DNA of 63,146 bases from Telluria antibiotica (GTDB lineage Bacteria; Pseudomonadota; Gammaproteobacteria; Burkholderiales; Burkholderiaceae_D): NCBI RefSeq assembly GCF_011682055.1, contig NZ_JAAQOM010000027.1:1-63146 (forward strand). Reading direction: 5' to 3'. The notes beneath the pieces were generated by a model. That model was not told the origin of the DNA. It saw only the letters and a list, made by a program, of their open reading frames with translations, and ran no database searches. Of the stretch, positions 28,336-37,900 are shown piece by piece. The position numbers and the translations under genes are program-made. The first letter of the stretch is position 1. Each line of letters opens with the position of its first letter.

Positions 28336-30039
28336 ATGCGAATCCTCGGCTACTCAGGTTTGAACCACGACAGCTCGGTCGCCTTGCTGGAAGACGGCAA
28401 ACTCATCTTCGCGAGCGAATCGGAAAAGATACGCAGGGCCAAGCACGAAATCAGTCCGTTTCCCGAACAGGCCGTCGGGCGGCTGCTGTCGGTCACGGGG
28501 CTCGAGCTGGGCGACATCGATGCACTGGCCGTCAACTACGATGCCGGCATCCTGGCGAACTGGGGTTACCTGCCCCATCTGTGGGCCTGCATCCGGCAAC
28601 GCAACGCCGACCTCGGGATCATCGCCAACTGCATCACGATATCGGCCAGCCACTCGAAGGCCCTGATCCGCTATTCGCTGAGCGGGGCGATTCCGCCGAT
28701 CCGGCGGGTCCGGCACCATCTGGCGCACCTGGCCTCGACGTTCCTGTACTCGCCCTACGACGAGTCGGCCGTCGCCGTGATCGACGCATCCGGCGAGCTC
28801 GATTGCACGACGACCTACCACTGCGCGGGCCGGTCGATCCGGCGGCTCGCGGCCATGACGTTGCCGAACGACTCGCTGGGCTCGATCTACATGATGTCGA
28901 CGCGCCACCTGGGCTACCGGCTGATCGGCGACGAGTACAAGGTCATGGGACTCGCCTCGTTCGGGGAAGCCGACCCGGTCTTCCGGCGCTTTTTCGAGGA
29001 ACTGATCATCCTCGAGGACGGCGGCCGTTACCGCGTCAATCCGAAGCTCGCGGGCCGGATGGCCAGCAGCGGCTGCCAGTTCCCCGACGAGGTCGCGGCC
29101 AGGCTCGGTGGACGGCATATGGATGGCCCGGAAGCCTTCACCGAGGCACACAAGAGCTTTGCCCGCGAACTGCAGCGGCGCATCGAGGAAGCGATCCTGC
29201 ACGTGGTCCGGCACCTGCGCACGGCAAGCCGCTCGCGCAATCTGTGCCTGGCGGGTGGCGTGGCCTTGAACTGCGTGGCGAACGGCAGGCTGAAAGCGGA
29301 GTCGGGGTTCGACAACATCTTCATTCCGCCCGCGCCGCACGACGCGGGCACGTCGCTGGGTGCGGCGGCCTATCTGCACTATTACGAGGACGGCCAGGCC
29401 CGGCCCGAGCCGCTGAGCCATGCGTATCTCGGCCAGCGGTTTTCCGACGAGGCGATCGAGGCCGAGATCACGCGCTGCGGTCTTCCGGTCCGCCGTCTCG
29501 CCGACCCGGCGCAGGAAGCCGCGCGGCGCCTCGCCTACGGTGAGGTCATCGGCTGGTTCCAGGGCGCGTCCGAGTTCGGCCCGCGGGCGCTGGGCAACCG
29601 CTCCATTCTTGCTGACCCCCGTGCGGCGGAGATGAAGGACCAGGTCAACCGCAGGATCAAGGAACGCGAAGGTTATCGCCCGTTCGCGCCGTCGGTGCTG
29701 GAGCACGCCGCGGAGGCCTATTTTCCCGGCCTCGGCTCGTCTCCGTACATGCTGTTCGTGGTGCCGGCGTCCGACAAGGCGCGCGCCGACATCCCGGCCG
29801 TCGTCCACGTCGACGGGACCGCGCGGCCGCAGGTCGTCTGCCCCAAGGCCAATCCGCTGTACCACCGCCTGATCTCGTGCTTTGCCGAGGCGACGGGCGT
29901 CTCGGCGGTGCTGAACACGTCGTTCAACGTGGCCGGTGAACCGATCGTCAACACGCCCGCCGACGCGATCCGCTGCTTCTTCGGCAGCGGCCTGGATGCA
30001 CTCGTCATGGGCTCGTTCGTCCTCGAGAAGGCCAAATGA
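28336..30039 (+). CDS. Carbamoyltransferase (NodU/CmcH family)
   Basis: 567 residues with the two-domain plan of O-carbamoyltransferases. The N-terminal Kae1-like domain has MRILGYSGLNHDSSVALLEDG, the metal-binding VRHHLAHLAS (HHxxH-type) and AVIDASGE. The C-terminal YrdC-like/NodU domain has GASEFGPRALGNRSILADPR and LNTSFNVAGEPIV. The enzyme transfers a carbamoyl group from carbamoyl phosphate via carbamoyl-AMP to a hydroxyl, usually on a sugar or antibiotic. It overlaps the sulfotransferase gene by four bases. Confidence 0.93.
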   Translation: MRILGYSGLNHDSSVALLEDGKLIFASESEKIRRAKHEISPFPEQAVGRLLSVTGLELGDIDALAVNYDAGILANWGYLPHLWACIRQRNADLGIIANCITISASHSKALIRYSLSGAIPPIRRVRHHLAHLASTFLYSPYDESAVAVIDASGELDCTTTYHCAGRSIRRLAAMTLPNDSLGSIYMMSTRHLGYRLIGDEYKVMGLASFGEADPVFRRFFEELIILEDGGRYRVNPKLAGRMASSGCQFPDEVAARLGGRHMDGPEAFTEAHKSFARELQRRIEEAILHVVRHLRTASRSRNLCLAGGVALNCVANGRLKAESGFDNIFIPPAPHDAGTSLGAAAYLHYYEDGQARPEPLSHAYLGQRFSDEAIEAEITRCGLPVRRLADPAQEAARRLAYGEVIGWFQGASEFGPRALGNRSILADPRAAEMKDQVNRRIKEREGYRPFAPSVLEHAAEAYFPGLGSSPYMLFVVPASDKARADIPAVVHVDGTARPQVVCPKANPLYHRLISCFAEATGVSAVLNTSFNVAGEPIVNTPADAIRCFFGSGLDALVMGSFVLEKAK

Positions 30040-31142
30040 GCGTGGCGAATTTTCTCGGCACCCGCGTCGTGTCCGGTGTGCCGATTTTGCGGCCCGGCGT
30101 CGCGGCGACGTGCCTGTGGCGCAACCGTCATCGGATCGAGCCCGGTTACGCCGGCCGCGCCGCCTTCATGATGACCATGAGCCTGATCGGCGCCGCCTTT
30201 TCTCCGATCGACCGCTTGTCCTTTGGCCAGGCGCCGGACCGCATCGACTGGGACGGCCCCGTCCTCTTCATCCTCGGCTACTGGCGCAGCGGGACGACGC
30301 TGCTGCACGACCTGATCGCGCAAGACCCGCAATTCGCGACACCCAGCCTCGTGGACGCCAACGTGGCACCCTGCCTCTCGGTGGGCCGCGCGCTGGCGCC
30401 GTTCGTGGCGCCCTTCTTGCCGAAGGACCGGGGCTATGACGCGATGGCCCTCGATCTCGCCGGGCCGTGGGAAGAGGAAGGCATGCTGTTTTCCCTCACC
30501 GGCACATCGCCTTATCAAGCGGCCGTGTTCCCGAAGGATTTCCACCACTTCGACAGGATGCTCGACCTGAAGGATTTGTCCGAGGCGGAGATCCGGCGCT
30601 GGCGCCAGGCTTATGTCACGATCTGCCATCGGATGACGCGGGGACGCAAGCAGGCGCTGCTCTTCAAATCGCCGCCGGCCGCGGCGCGGCTGCCGCTGCT
30701 GCTCAAGATGTTTCCCCAGGCGCGCTTCCTGCACCTGAGCCGGGACCCGGAAACGCTGTTCGCGTCGAATATGCGGATGATGACGACGGTCGGGGAAAGG
30801 ATGCGGCTGCAGCGCGAGACCGAAGACGACGTCGCCGAGCACATCCTGCATCGCTTCGAATACATCTACGACCGCTACGTCACGGATGCGGCGCAACTGC
30901 CGCCCGGGCGGCTGACGGAAATCACCTACGAGCAGCTCATCGCGGATCCGCTCGGCGAACTGGAACAGGCATACCGGGCGCTCGACCTGCCGGGATTCGA
31001 CGCGGCGCGGCCCGCCATCGCCCGGCTGGTCGCATCACGCAACGATTACCGCCCCAATGCCCACGCCAGGCTGTCGCCCGAGCGGCGGGCCGACGTCGCG
31101 CGCCGCTGGGGGCCTTATGCGAAGAGGTGGGGTTATGGCTGA
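30036..31142 (+). CDS. Sulfotransferase (PAPS-dependent)
   Basis: 368 residues. The 5'-phosphosulfate loop is at 81-90 (GYWRSGTTLL), and the 3'-phosphate site follows the fold (FLHLSRDPETLFASNM). The C-terminal half has the YEQLIADPLGELEQAYRALDL block typical of the Sulfotransfer_3 type. It moves sulfate from PAPS to a hydroxyl of the cluster product. Its stop overlaps the start of the APS kinase gene by eight bases, so donor supply and transfer are genetically coupled. Confidence 0.9.
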   Translation: MSVANFLGTRVVSGVPILRPGVAATCLWRNRHRIEPGYAGRAAFMMTMSLIGAAFSPIDRLSFGQAPDRIDWDGPVLFILGYWRSGTTLLHDLIAQDPQFATPSLVDANVAPCLSVGRALAPFVAPFLPKDRGYDAMALDLAGPWEEEGMLFSLTGTSPYQAAVFPKDFHHFDRMLDLKDLSEAEIRRWRQAYVTICHRMTRGRKQALLFKSPPAAARLPLLLKMFPQARFLHLSRDPETLFASNMRMMTTVGERMRLQRETEDDVAEHILHRFEYIYDRYVTDAAQLPPGRLTEITYEQLIADPLGELEQAYRALDLPGFDAARPAIARLVASRNDYRPNAHARLSPERRADVARRWGPYAKRWGYG

Positions 31143-31764
31143 CGAACGCAAATCGACCCACACCCGGGTGCACAACGGCACCGTGACGCGGGCGCGGCGC
31201 GAACGCCTGAACGCGCATCGCAGCGTCATCGTCTGGTTCACCGGGTTGTCCGGCGCCGGCAAGTCCACGTTGGCGAACGCCGTCGAGGAACGCCTGCACC
31301 TGGCAGGCTACCGCACGTACGTGCTCGACGGCGACAACGTGCGGCAGGGCCTCTGTGCCGACCTGGGTTTTTCCCCAGACGAGCGCATGGAAAACATCCG
31401 GCGCGTGGGGGAAACGGCGAAGCTGTTCGTCGATGCCGGCGTCGTGGTGCTGGCCGCCTTCATCTCCCCGTTTCGCAGCGATCGCGCGCGCGTGCGCGCC
31501 CTCGTGCCGGACGGCGACTTCATCGAGATCCATTGCCGCTGTTCGCTGGCCGTCTGCGAAGAGCGCGACGTCAAGGGGCTGTACCGCCTGGCGCGCATGG
31601 GCGCCATCGCGGAATTCACGGGCATCTCGTCGCCGTACGAAGTGCCGGAGGCGCCGGAACTGATCGTTGATACGGGAACGCAGCACCTGGCCGAATCCGT
31701 CGACGACGTCATGGCATTGCTGCAGCCCCGTTTGCAGGTCGCCCCGCTGCGCGCGCGTTTGTGA
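31135..31764 (+). CDS. cysC: Adenylyl-sulfate kinase
   Basis: Makes PAPS from adenylyl sulfate and ATP. The 209 residues have P-loop FTGLSGAGKST (35-45), the LDGDNVRQGLCADLGFS substrate block, ENIRRVGETAKLF, FISPFRSDR and KGLYRLARMG, all hallmarks of CysC. The start at 31135 lies inside the sulfotransferase stop region; the earlier in-frame ATG at 31057 adds only shadow sequence. It ends the biosynthetic operon, and its last 56 bases overlap the convergent racemase gene. Confidence 0.95.
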   Translation: MADERKSTHTRVHNGTVTRARRERLNAHRSVIVWFTGLSGAGKSTLANAVEERLHLAGYRTYVLDGDNVRQGLCADLGFSPDERMENIRRVGETAKLFVDAGVVVLAAFISPFRSDRARVRALVPDGDFIEIHCRCSLAVCEERDVKGLYRLARMGAIAEFTGISSPYEVPEAPELIVDTGTQHLAESVDDVMALLQPRLQVAPLRARL

Positions 31765-33193
31765 CGCCGGCCAGCGCGACACAACGTCGCGCCAGGATCG
31801 CGGTGGGGTCCAGCAGGACCACCGTTTTCCCCGCAACGTCGAACGCCGGATGCTCCGGCAGCACCAGCGGCAGTTCGGTGCACCCGAGGATCACGACGCT
31901 GGCGCCGCGCCGCGCGAGGTGCGCCAGCGCTGCCAGCAGCGACCCTTTGCAGCGGCCTTCCGTATAGCCTGCCTTGACGCCCCGGCTGCCGTAAATCGCA
32001 TCCGTCACCTCTGCCTGGTGCGCGTCGTCCGGCACGATGACGTCGAACGGACTGCCGCGCGCCGCGTCGTGGTAGACCCGGCTGGCGATGGTCCCGGACG
32101 TCGCCAGCAAGCCGACCGTGTCGTGGCCCCGGCAGTGCGCGGCGATGTGCCGCACGGTCTCCGTCAGCATGTTGACGATGGGTGTCGCCAAGCCTGCCTG
32201 GATCCGCTCGACATAGGCATGCGCCGTATTGCACGGCATCGCCACGGCGCTGGCGCCGTTGGCTTCCAGCCGCTTGCACGCCGAATACAGCGCCAGCGTC
32301 GGGTCCGTGCCGTTGGCGACCAGGTTCGCGGTGCGGTCCGGTATCTGCGGATTGTGGTCGACGATGAGGCGGATATGGTCCTGGTCGCGTTCTGCCGCGG
32401 TATGTCGAACGATCTTCTGCATGAAGTCGACCGTCGCCGCCGGGCCGATGCCGCCGACGATGCCGAGCTTGAACGCGCGGGCAGGGTGCGGTTCCGGATG
32501 GGCCAGTGCAAAGTCGACGTACACCTGGTGAGTGTCCACGACGGGCAACCCGCGCTGTGCCAACAGATGGGCCACCGCCGCGATTTCGCTCGCTCCCGGG
32601 ATGATGACCTCGGCGCCTTGCCGCAACAGTTCTGCGCATGCGCGCTGCAGCTTGTCGATGGCGCCATCCGTGTGTCCCGCCATCAGGCCTCGTTCGCCGT
32701 AGACCGCGGACGCAACGACGTGTTCGTGCGTGTCGTTCGACACGTAAGCCAGGGCATGGTCCGGAAAATAGCGCTCGAACAGGCGCTGTTCGCGGACATA
32801 GCGGGTGCACAGGATGCCGAGACGACGGGGACGCCCGACGTCGTCGATATGGCGCGCCAGGGCGCCCATCACGTTCACGATCGGCACGCGCACCTCGGCC
32901 TGAAGGGCATCGATGCAGGTATGGCTCATGAAGCAGGGCAGCAGGACGCCGTCGGCGTGGGCCAGTGCGTCGAGCGTGTCGTAGAGATAGAGTTCGCGCC
33001 CGTCCATGGCGGCGGGCTCGGCGTGGTGGCCGCAAGGTCGTTGGTAGCCGTGCTGTTCCAGCGTCAGGCGATAGCGATCCGTGTCGCCGCGCAGGGCCAG
33101 GGCCTTGACCAGTTTGCTGTAGAGATCGGCACCGGCAAGGCGGCCGAGCCCACCGACGACGGCCAGGTGGCGTGAATGAAAATGAGGTGTCAT
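31709..33193 (-). CDS. Tandem-domain aspartate/glutamate racemase-family protein
   Basis: 494 residues made of two Asp/Glu racemase domains (about 1-235 and 240-480). The C-terminal domain has both catalytic Cys: C321 in MPCNTAHAYV and C438 in ILGCTELPLV. The N-terminal domain keeps C87 (LLPCFMSHTC) but the second position reads PGASE, with Ala201 instead of Cys. The first domain is therefore probably catalytically impaired, or acts in binding or regulation. The start at 33193 was chosen for HLAVVGGLGRLAG, the normal domain start; the frame continues to 34279 without meaning. It is divergent from the LysR gene, a common regulator-target arrangement. Confidence 0.88.
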   Translation of the reverse strand: MTPHFHSRHLAVVGGLGRLAGADLYSKLVKALALRGDTDRYRLTLEQHGYQRPCGHHAEPAAMDGRELYLYDTLDALAHADGVLLPCFMSHTCIDALQAEVRVPIVNVMGALARHIDDVGRPRRLGILCTRYVREQRLFERYFPDHALAYVSNDTHEHVVASAVYGERGLMAGHTDGAIDKLQRACAELLRQGAEVIIPGASEIAAVAHLLAQRGLPVVDTHQVYVDFALAHPEPHPARAFKLGIVGGIGPAATVDFMQKIVRHTAAERDQDHIRLIVDHNPQIPDRTANLVANGTDPTLALYSACKRLEANGASAVAMPCNTAHAYVERIQAGLATPIVNMLTETVRHIAAHCRGHDTVGLLATSGTIASRVYHDAARGSPFDVIVPDDAHQAEVTDAIYGSRGVKAGYTEGRCKGSLLAALAHLARRGASVVILGCTELPLVLPEHPAFDVAGKTVVLLDPTAILARRCVALAGVTNARAAGRPANGAAAMP

Positions 33194-33310
33194 GGCACGA
33201 CGATACCGACCTGCCCGGCGGCGATTATGCAATTCGGCGATGGCCCTATGCCTGCCACGCATACTTGCGCAACTGCACGCGCCTATAATTCCCTGAACCC
33301 GGGGGGATGC

Positions 33311-34204
33311 ATGGATATCAAATGGCTGGAAGACTTTCTGAGCCTCGTACGAACGCGCAATTTTTCCAGATCGGCGCAGGACCGTCACGTCACCCAGTCG
33401 GCCTTGAGCCGGCGCATCCAGGCGCTGGAGGCCTGGGTCGGCGCCGACCTGGTCGACCGCAGCACGTATCCACTCTCCCTGACACCGGCCGGAAAACTCT
33501 TCAGCGCCTCGGCCACGGAAGCCATGCGGCTGCTGAACGACACGCGCGCGATGTTGCGCGTGAAGGAGACGGGCGACGACGTGTTGCGCGTGTCGGCAGG
33601 CCACGCGCTGTCCCTGAATTTTTTCCCGACCTGGCTGAATTCCGTTCAAGCCTGGTACGGGCCGCTGCGCGCCCGCATCCTGCCCGCGAACGTGCACGAT
33701 GCCGTGCTTGCCCTGGTGGAGGGCAACTGCGATCTGCTGCTGTGTTATCACCATGCGGAGCTGCCGGTCGAACTCGATCCGAAACGCTTCGAGTACCGGG
33801 TCGTGGGCTTCGAAACCCTCATGCCCGTGTCGATCGCCAACCGGGCGGGCTCCGCCGCATTTGCCCTGCCGGGCAGTAAGACGGCACCGCTGCCCTACCT
33901 TGCCTTTACCGCCACGTCGTACTTTGGCCGGGCGGTGCGGCACATCCAGTCCCGGGTCGACCAGCCGGCCTGCCTGCAGACTTGCCAGGAAAGCGATCTG
34001 GCGGAGTTGTTGAAAACGATGGCGCTTGCCGGCCAGGGACTGGCCTGGCTCCCCGACAGCTGCATCGCGGCCGAACTGGCGGCAGGCAGGCTCGTCCGGG
34101 CGGGCGGCGAGGCGTGGACGATGCGCCTCGAGATCCGCCTGTTCCGCGCCATCGACCATCGCAAGCCCATGCTGGACAAGCTGTGGGACAACCTCGGGCG
34201 ATGA
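33311..34204 (+). CDS. LysR-family transcriptional regulator
   Basis: 297 residues. The winged-helix N-terminus reads MDIKWLEDFLSLVRTRNFSRSA, followed by HVTQSALSRRIQALEAWVGADLVDR, a standard LysR DNA-binding domain. The effector domain (about 90-295) follows. The short C-terminal part and the WLEDFLSL start resemble the HypT/YjiE subgroup, though I would not name it so firmly. The ATG at 33311 follows a G-rich ribosome site. The 117-base divergent spacer towards the racemase is the likely operator region. It overlaps the YceI gene by four bases. Confidence 0.92.
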   Translation: MDIKWLEDFLSLVRTRNFSRSAQDRHVTQSALSRRIQALEAWVGADLVDRSTYPLSLTPAGKLFSASATEAMRLLNDTRAMLRVKETGDDVLRVSAGHALSLNFFPTWLNSVQAWYGPLRARILPANVHDAVLALVEGNCDLLLCYHHAELPVELDPKRFEYRVVGFETLMPVSIANRAGSAAFALPGSKTAPLPYLAFTATSYFGRAVRHIQSRVDQPACLQTCQESDLAELLKTMALAGQGLAWLPDSCIAAELAAGRLVRAGGEAWTMRLEIRLFRAIDHRKPMLDKLWDNLGR

Positions 34205-34887
34205 AGCGCCTCGTCCCCATGTTGTTGTTGCTGGCCTCCTGCGGACAGCCACTCGCGCCGCCGGCGCGCGGTCCGGCAACCGGACTTAACGCCGATCCCG
34301 CTTCCTATCGCACGGCCGCGGCGTCCGGCGCGGCCGTCTACGCGGTCGATTCGGGCGCCTCGCTCATTGCCGTCACGGTGCGCCGCGCGGGGCTGATGGC
34401 GCGGCTCGGGCATGAGCACGTGGTGGCCAGCCACACGCTGGCGGGCTTTGCCGCGCCGGGCCTGGGGCGCGCCGACCTGGCATTCCGTCTCGACGCGCTG
34501 ACCGTCGACGAGCCGCACCTGCTGCGTGACGCGGGCATCGCGACGCAACCGTCGCCGGAGGCAGTGGCGGGCACGCGCAGCAACATGCTCGGTCCCGTGC
34601 TCGACGCGCAGCGTTATCCGGTGGTGAGCCTGCACGTGGAACGGCCGGGCGACGGCGCGTTACAGGTCGCCGTCACGCTGCACGGCGTGACGCGCCGGCT
34701 GGATCTGCCGGCCACGGTGCGGGTCGACGCCGCGACGATCGTTGCGGATGGTACGGCACGTTTGAAACAGACGGATTTCGGCATCACGCCGTTCTCGGTG
34801 GGCGCCGGGCTGCTGGCGGTGGGGGATGAGTTGGAAGTGCGCTACCGCATCGTTGCGCGGCGGTGGAAGGCGCCCGGCCAGCCGTAG
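34201..34887 (+). CDS. YceI-family lipoprotein
   Basis: 228 residues starting at the ATGA overlap with lysR. The lipobox LLLASC in the first 14 residues (MKRLVPMLLLLASCGQ) marks a lipoprotein. The body has the YceI lipocalin-like pattern (YAVDSGASLIAVTVRRAG, LMARLGHEHVV, FRLDALTVDEP, VTLHGVTRRLDLPATV, FGITPFSVGAGLLAVGDELEV). YceI proteins bind isoprenoid or other amphiphilic molecules in the periplasm. The longer upstream frame lies inside lysR and is discarded. Confidence 0.85.
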   Translation: MKRLVPMLLLLASCGQPLAPPARGPATGLNADPASYRTAAASGAAVYAVDSGASLIAVTVRRAGLMARLGHEHVVASHTLAGFAAPGLGRADLAFRLDALTVDEPHLLRDAGIATQPSPEAVAGTRSNMLGPVLDAQRYPVVSLHVERPGDGALQVAVTLHGVTRRLDLPATVRVDAATIVADGTARLKQTDFGITPFSVGAGLLAVGDELEVRYRIVARRWKAPGQP

Positions 34888-34910
34888 ACGGCCGGGCGTG
34901 AACTGCGGAA

Positions 34911-34934
34911 GGCGGCGCCCGGGCGGGCACCGCC
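34911..34934. terminator. Hairpin between convergent YceI and TonB-receptor genes
   Basis: GGCGGCGCCC and GGGCACCGCC around a 4-base loop, with one mismatch in ten pairs. Its place in the 57-base gap between two convergent genes suggests a bidirectional terminator; no clear T-run follows. Confidence 0.5.
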
Positions 34935-34944
34935 TGGGTGCGGC

Positions 34945-37900
34945 TTAGAACGAGTAACGCATGGTCACGCGGTAGCTGCGGCCCGGCTCGAACCAGGCGC
35001 GGCCCATGTTGCCGACCGTCTGTTGCTGCGTCTGGCGGACGACGACGTCCGTCAGGTTGCTGGCCGAGAAGCTGCCCGTCATGTGGTCGGTGAACTTGTA
35101 GTCGATGCCGAAGTCCAGCATGCCGGTCGCTTCTTGCCAGGTCGGCAGGCCCCAAGCCACGTCTTTCGGTTCGTTGCCGTTCGCATCCTTGCGAGCCGGA
35201 TCGGCACTGGTGCCGTCCGGACCACCGGTGCCGTTCGTGCCCACGCCCTGCAGGAAGCGGCTACGCCAGCTGTAGGCCAGGCGTGCCGACACCGGACCGC
35301 GGTCATACAGGAACATCACGTTGAACGCGTTCTTCGACAGGTATTGCAGCGGCATCGACGTGAACGGCAGGCCGTTGGTGTCGCAACCGAAGATGCTGAC
35401 CGAGGAGTTGTTGAACGAGCCGTTGGCCGGGCAATACTTCTGGTCGAACGGATGGTACAGGGTCTGTTTGCTGTCGATGTACGTGTAGTTCGCCGAGATA
35501 CCGAAGCCCTTGGCCCAGTCGGGCAGGATGCGGTCCAGGCCTGGCACATTGTTGAAGTACGTCTGGCCAGCCAGTTCCGCACCCGTTACCGAACCCTTGG
35601 CGACGTTGTCCGGCCCCGTGACCAGGAAGTTCTGCGGGTTGCCCGCAAGGTCCTTCACCGGTGTCAGATAGCCCGTCTGCAGAATGATGTCGCTCACGTT
35701 CTTGCGGAACAGCGCCAGTGTCAGCGACGAGCCATTACCCGGATACCACTCGAGCGTCCAGTCGAAGCTGTTGGCACGGATCGGCTTGAGCTTGCCGTTG
35801 CCGCTGTCGCTGCCCGTGTACGCTACGCTCTGGACCTGGGAAACCCCTTGCGCGTTGGCGGCCGTCGTGATCGTCTGGCTCAGGTTGACGTACTCGCTCA
35901 GATCGCCAAAGCTCGGGCGGTAGATCGACTTGGCGAATGCGATGCGGGTCTGCACCTTGTCCGTCAGGTCGGCCTTCAGGTTAAGGCTCGGCAGCACGTC
36001 GGTGTACGAATTCTTCACTTGGATCGGCGCATTGACCGTGCCGAATTGCGGGACCGACGGTGGCGTCGTGGCGCCGTAGGTCGGATTGAAGATCATGAAG
36101 CCGTGCGAGTTGGAATTCGTACGGGCCACGCGCACGCCGAGGTTGCCTTCGACGGGGAAGCGCAATTCGTCGAAGCCGAAGCGCAGTTGTCCGTAGACGG
36201 CCTCGGTACGTTCTTTCTGGCGGCTGACATGGGACGGGTCGTTAAAGTCCAGCGGTTTCCAGCCACCATCGGCGTTCGAGCAGTCGCCGGTCGTACCCTT
36301 GGCCGTGTGCCCATCCTCGCACAACAGCTTGAGGATCGTCATTGCCTGGGCATAGGACGCCGGATAATTGGCGGCGTAAGCATCGGTCGGCGCCACCATG
36401 GTCGGCACTGCCGGGACCTTGCCGTTGAAGAAGTTCGGGAAGGTGCGGGCCGTGGTCGGCACCAGATTTCCATAGCGCGGATCGCTGAAGTAACCCATGT
36501 TCACGCGCGGTTGCCATTGGCCCTGTTGTGCCTGGGCCGAAGGCAGTTGGCCCGCCACGTCCGTCGGGAGGACGGCCCACGGTTCGGCCATGCTCTTCCA
36601 GCCATAGTTGTTGAAGTGGTTAGCCGTGCGCTGGGTCACACGGGCGCCGAAGCGCAGGTCGCGCAGTATCGGGTGGTCGAAGCGGTAGCGTACATCGCCT
36701 TTCCAGGCATACAAATCGCCGTCGGCCTTGCCCAGCGACGGCATGATGTTGTACAAGTAGTAATTTTTCCGGTCTGCCAGGAAGGCGCGCGTGGCGTCGT
36801 CGTAGGTGTAATTCGGCAGGCCGCCCGACATGTCGACGTTGACGCGGGGCGCGAACGTGCTCATGATCATGGAGTAACCATTAGAGCTGTCCGTTGCGTG
36901 TACCCACTGCACGTCGTTCTGGAGCGACCAGCGGTCATTGATGTTCCACTTGAAGTTCCAGGCGATTTCGCGCGTCTGCGAGCGCGATTCGCCGCCCGAG
37001 GTGCCCGAGTTGAAGGCCAGGCCGCCCGCTGCGAACTGGTTCGCTCCCAGGCCGCCGATCGGCATGGTCAGGGTGCCCTTCTGTAGGACACCGCGCTCGT
37101 CGAACACGGGATTCAGTACTTTGATATTGTAGGGCGACTCGGGGTTGCCGCCGACACCCGAGAACGTGGCATATTCCTTACTGCTTCCCTTGTAGCCCGA
37201 ATGGAAGTAAGTCAGAGCGGATTCCATGCTCTTGTCGTTGCTCTTCCACTGCAGTGCGCCATAAATACCGGCGCGGTCGTTCTTGCCCGTGTTGGTACGG
37301 AATTCCGCGGACTTCGGCACCCAGACAGTCTTGCCGTTGACGATGTCGGTGCGCGGATAATACGCATCCATCTGGAGCGAATCGTTGTGGCTGTTGGTTT
37401 CGTTGGCCGACAGGTCGAGCAGCGCGCCCCATTCCCCGGTGTGGGTCTTCCAGCGCTTCGACACCAGGCCTGAAATGCCCGGAGATTTCTTGCTGCCCAG
37501 TGCGTTATAGTTGCCGTTGATCGACAGGGCGACCTTGCTGTCCTTGTAGTCGAACGGCAGTGCCGTGCGCAGATCGACCTGGCCGCTGACGCCGCCTTCG
37601 ATCAGTTCTGCGGGCGGATTCTTGTGCACGACTACCGCGGACATCAGTTCCGGCGGCACGTCGCCCCAGCTCAGTTCACGTCCCGGCCAGCCGGCCGAGA
37701 ACGATTCGCGACCGTTCAGCGTGGATGAACCCCAGGTCAGGCCGCGCACCGAGATGCCTGAACCTTCGACGTTGAAGTGTTCCGGGTCGCCGCGGTTGTT
37801 GCGGTCGATGGTAACGCCCGCGACGCGCTGCAGCACTTCAGTGATCGACCTGTCCGGCAGCTTGCCGGCTTCTTCCGCCACGACCGCGTCGATGACCTCG

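Noticed and set aside
28336..31764. True nodulation (Nod factor) gene cluster
   Set aside because: nodA, nodB and nodC are absent; only the decoration functions are shared.
33194..34279. N-terminal extension of the racemase frame
   Set aside because: It is antisense to lysR and the YceI gene, and the racemase fold begins at 33193.
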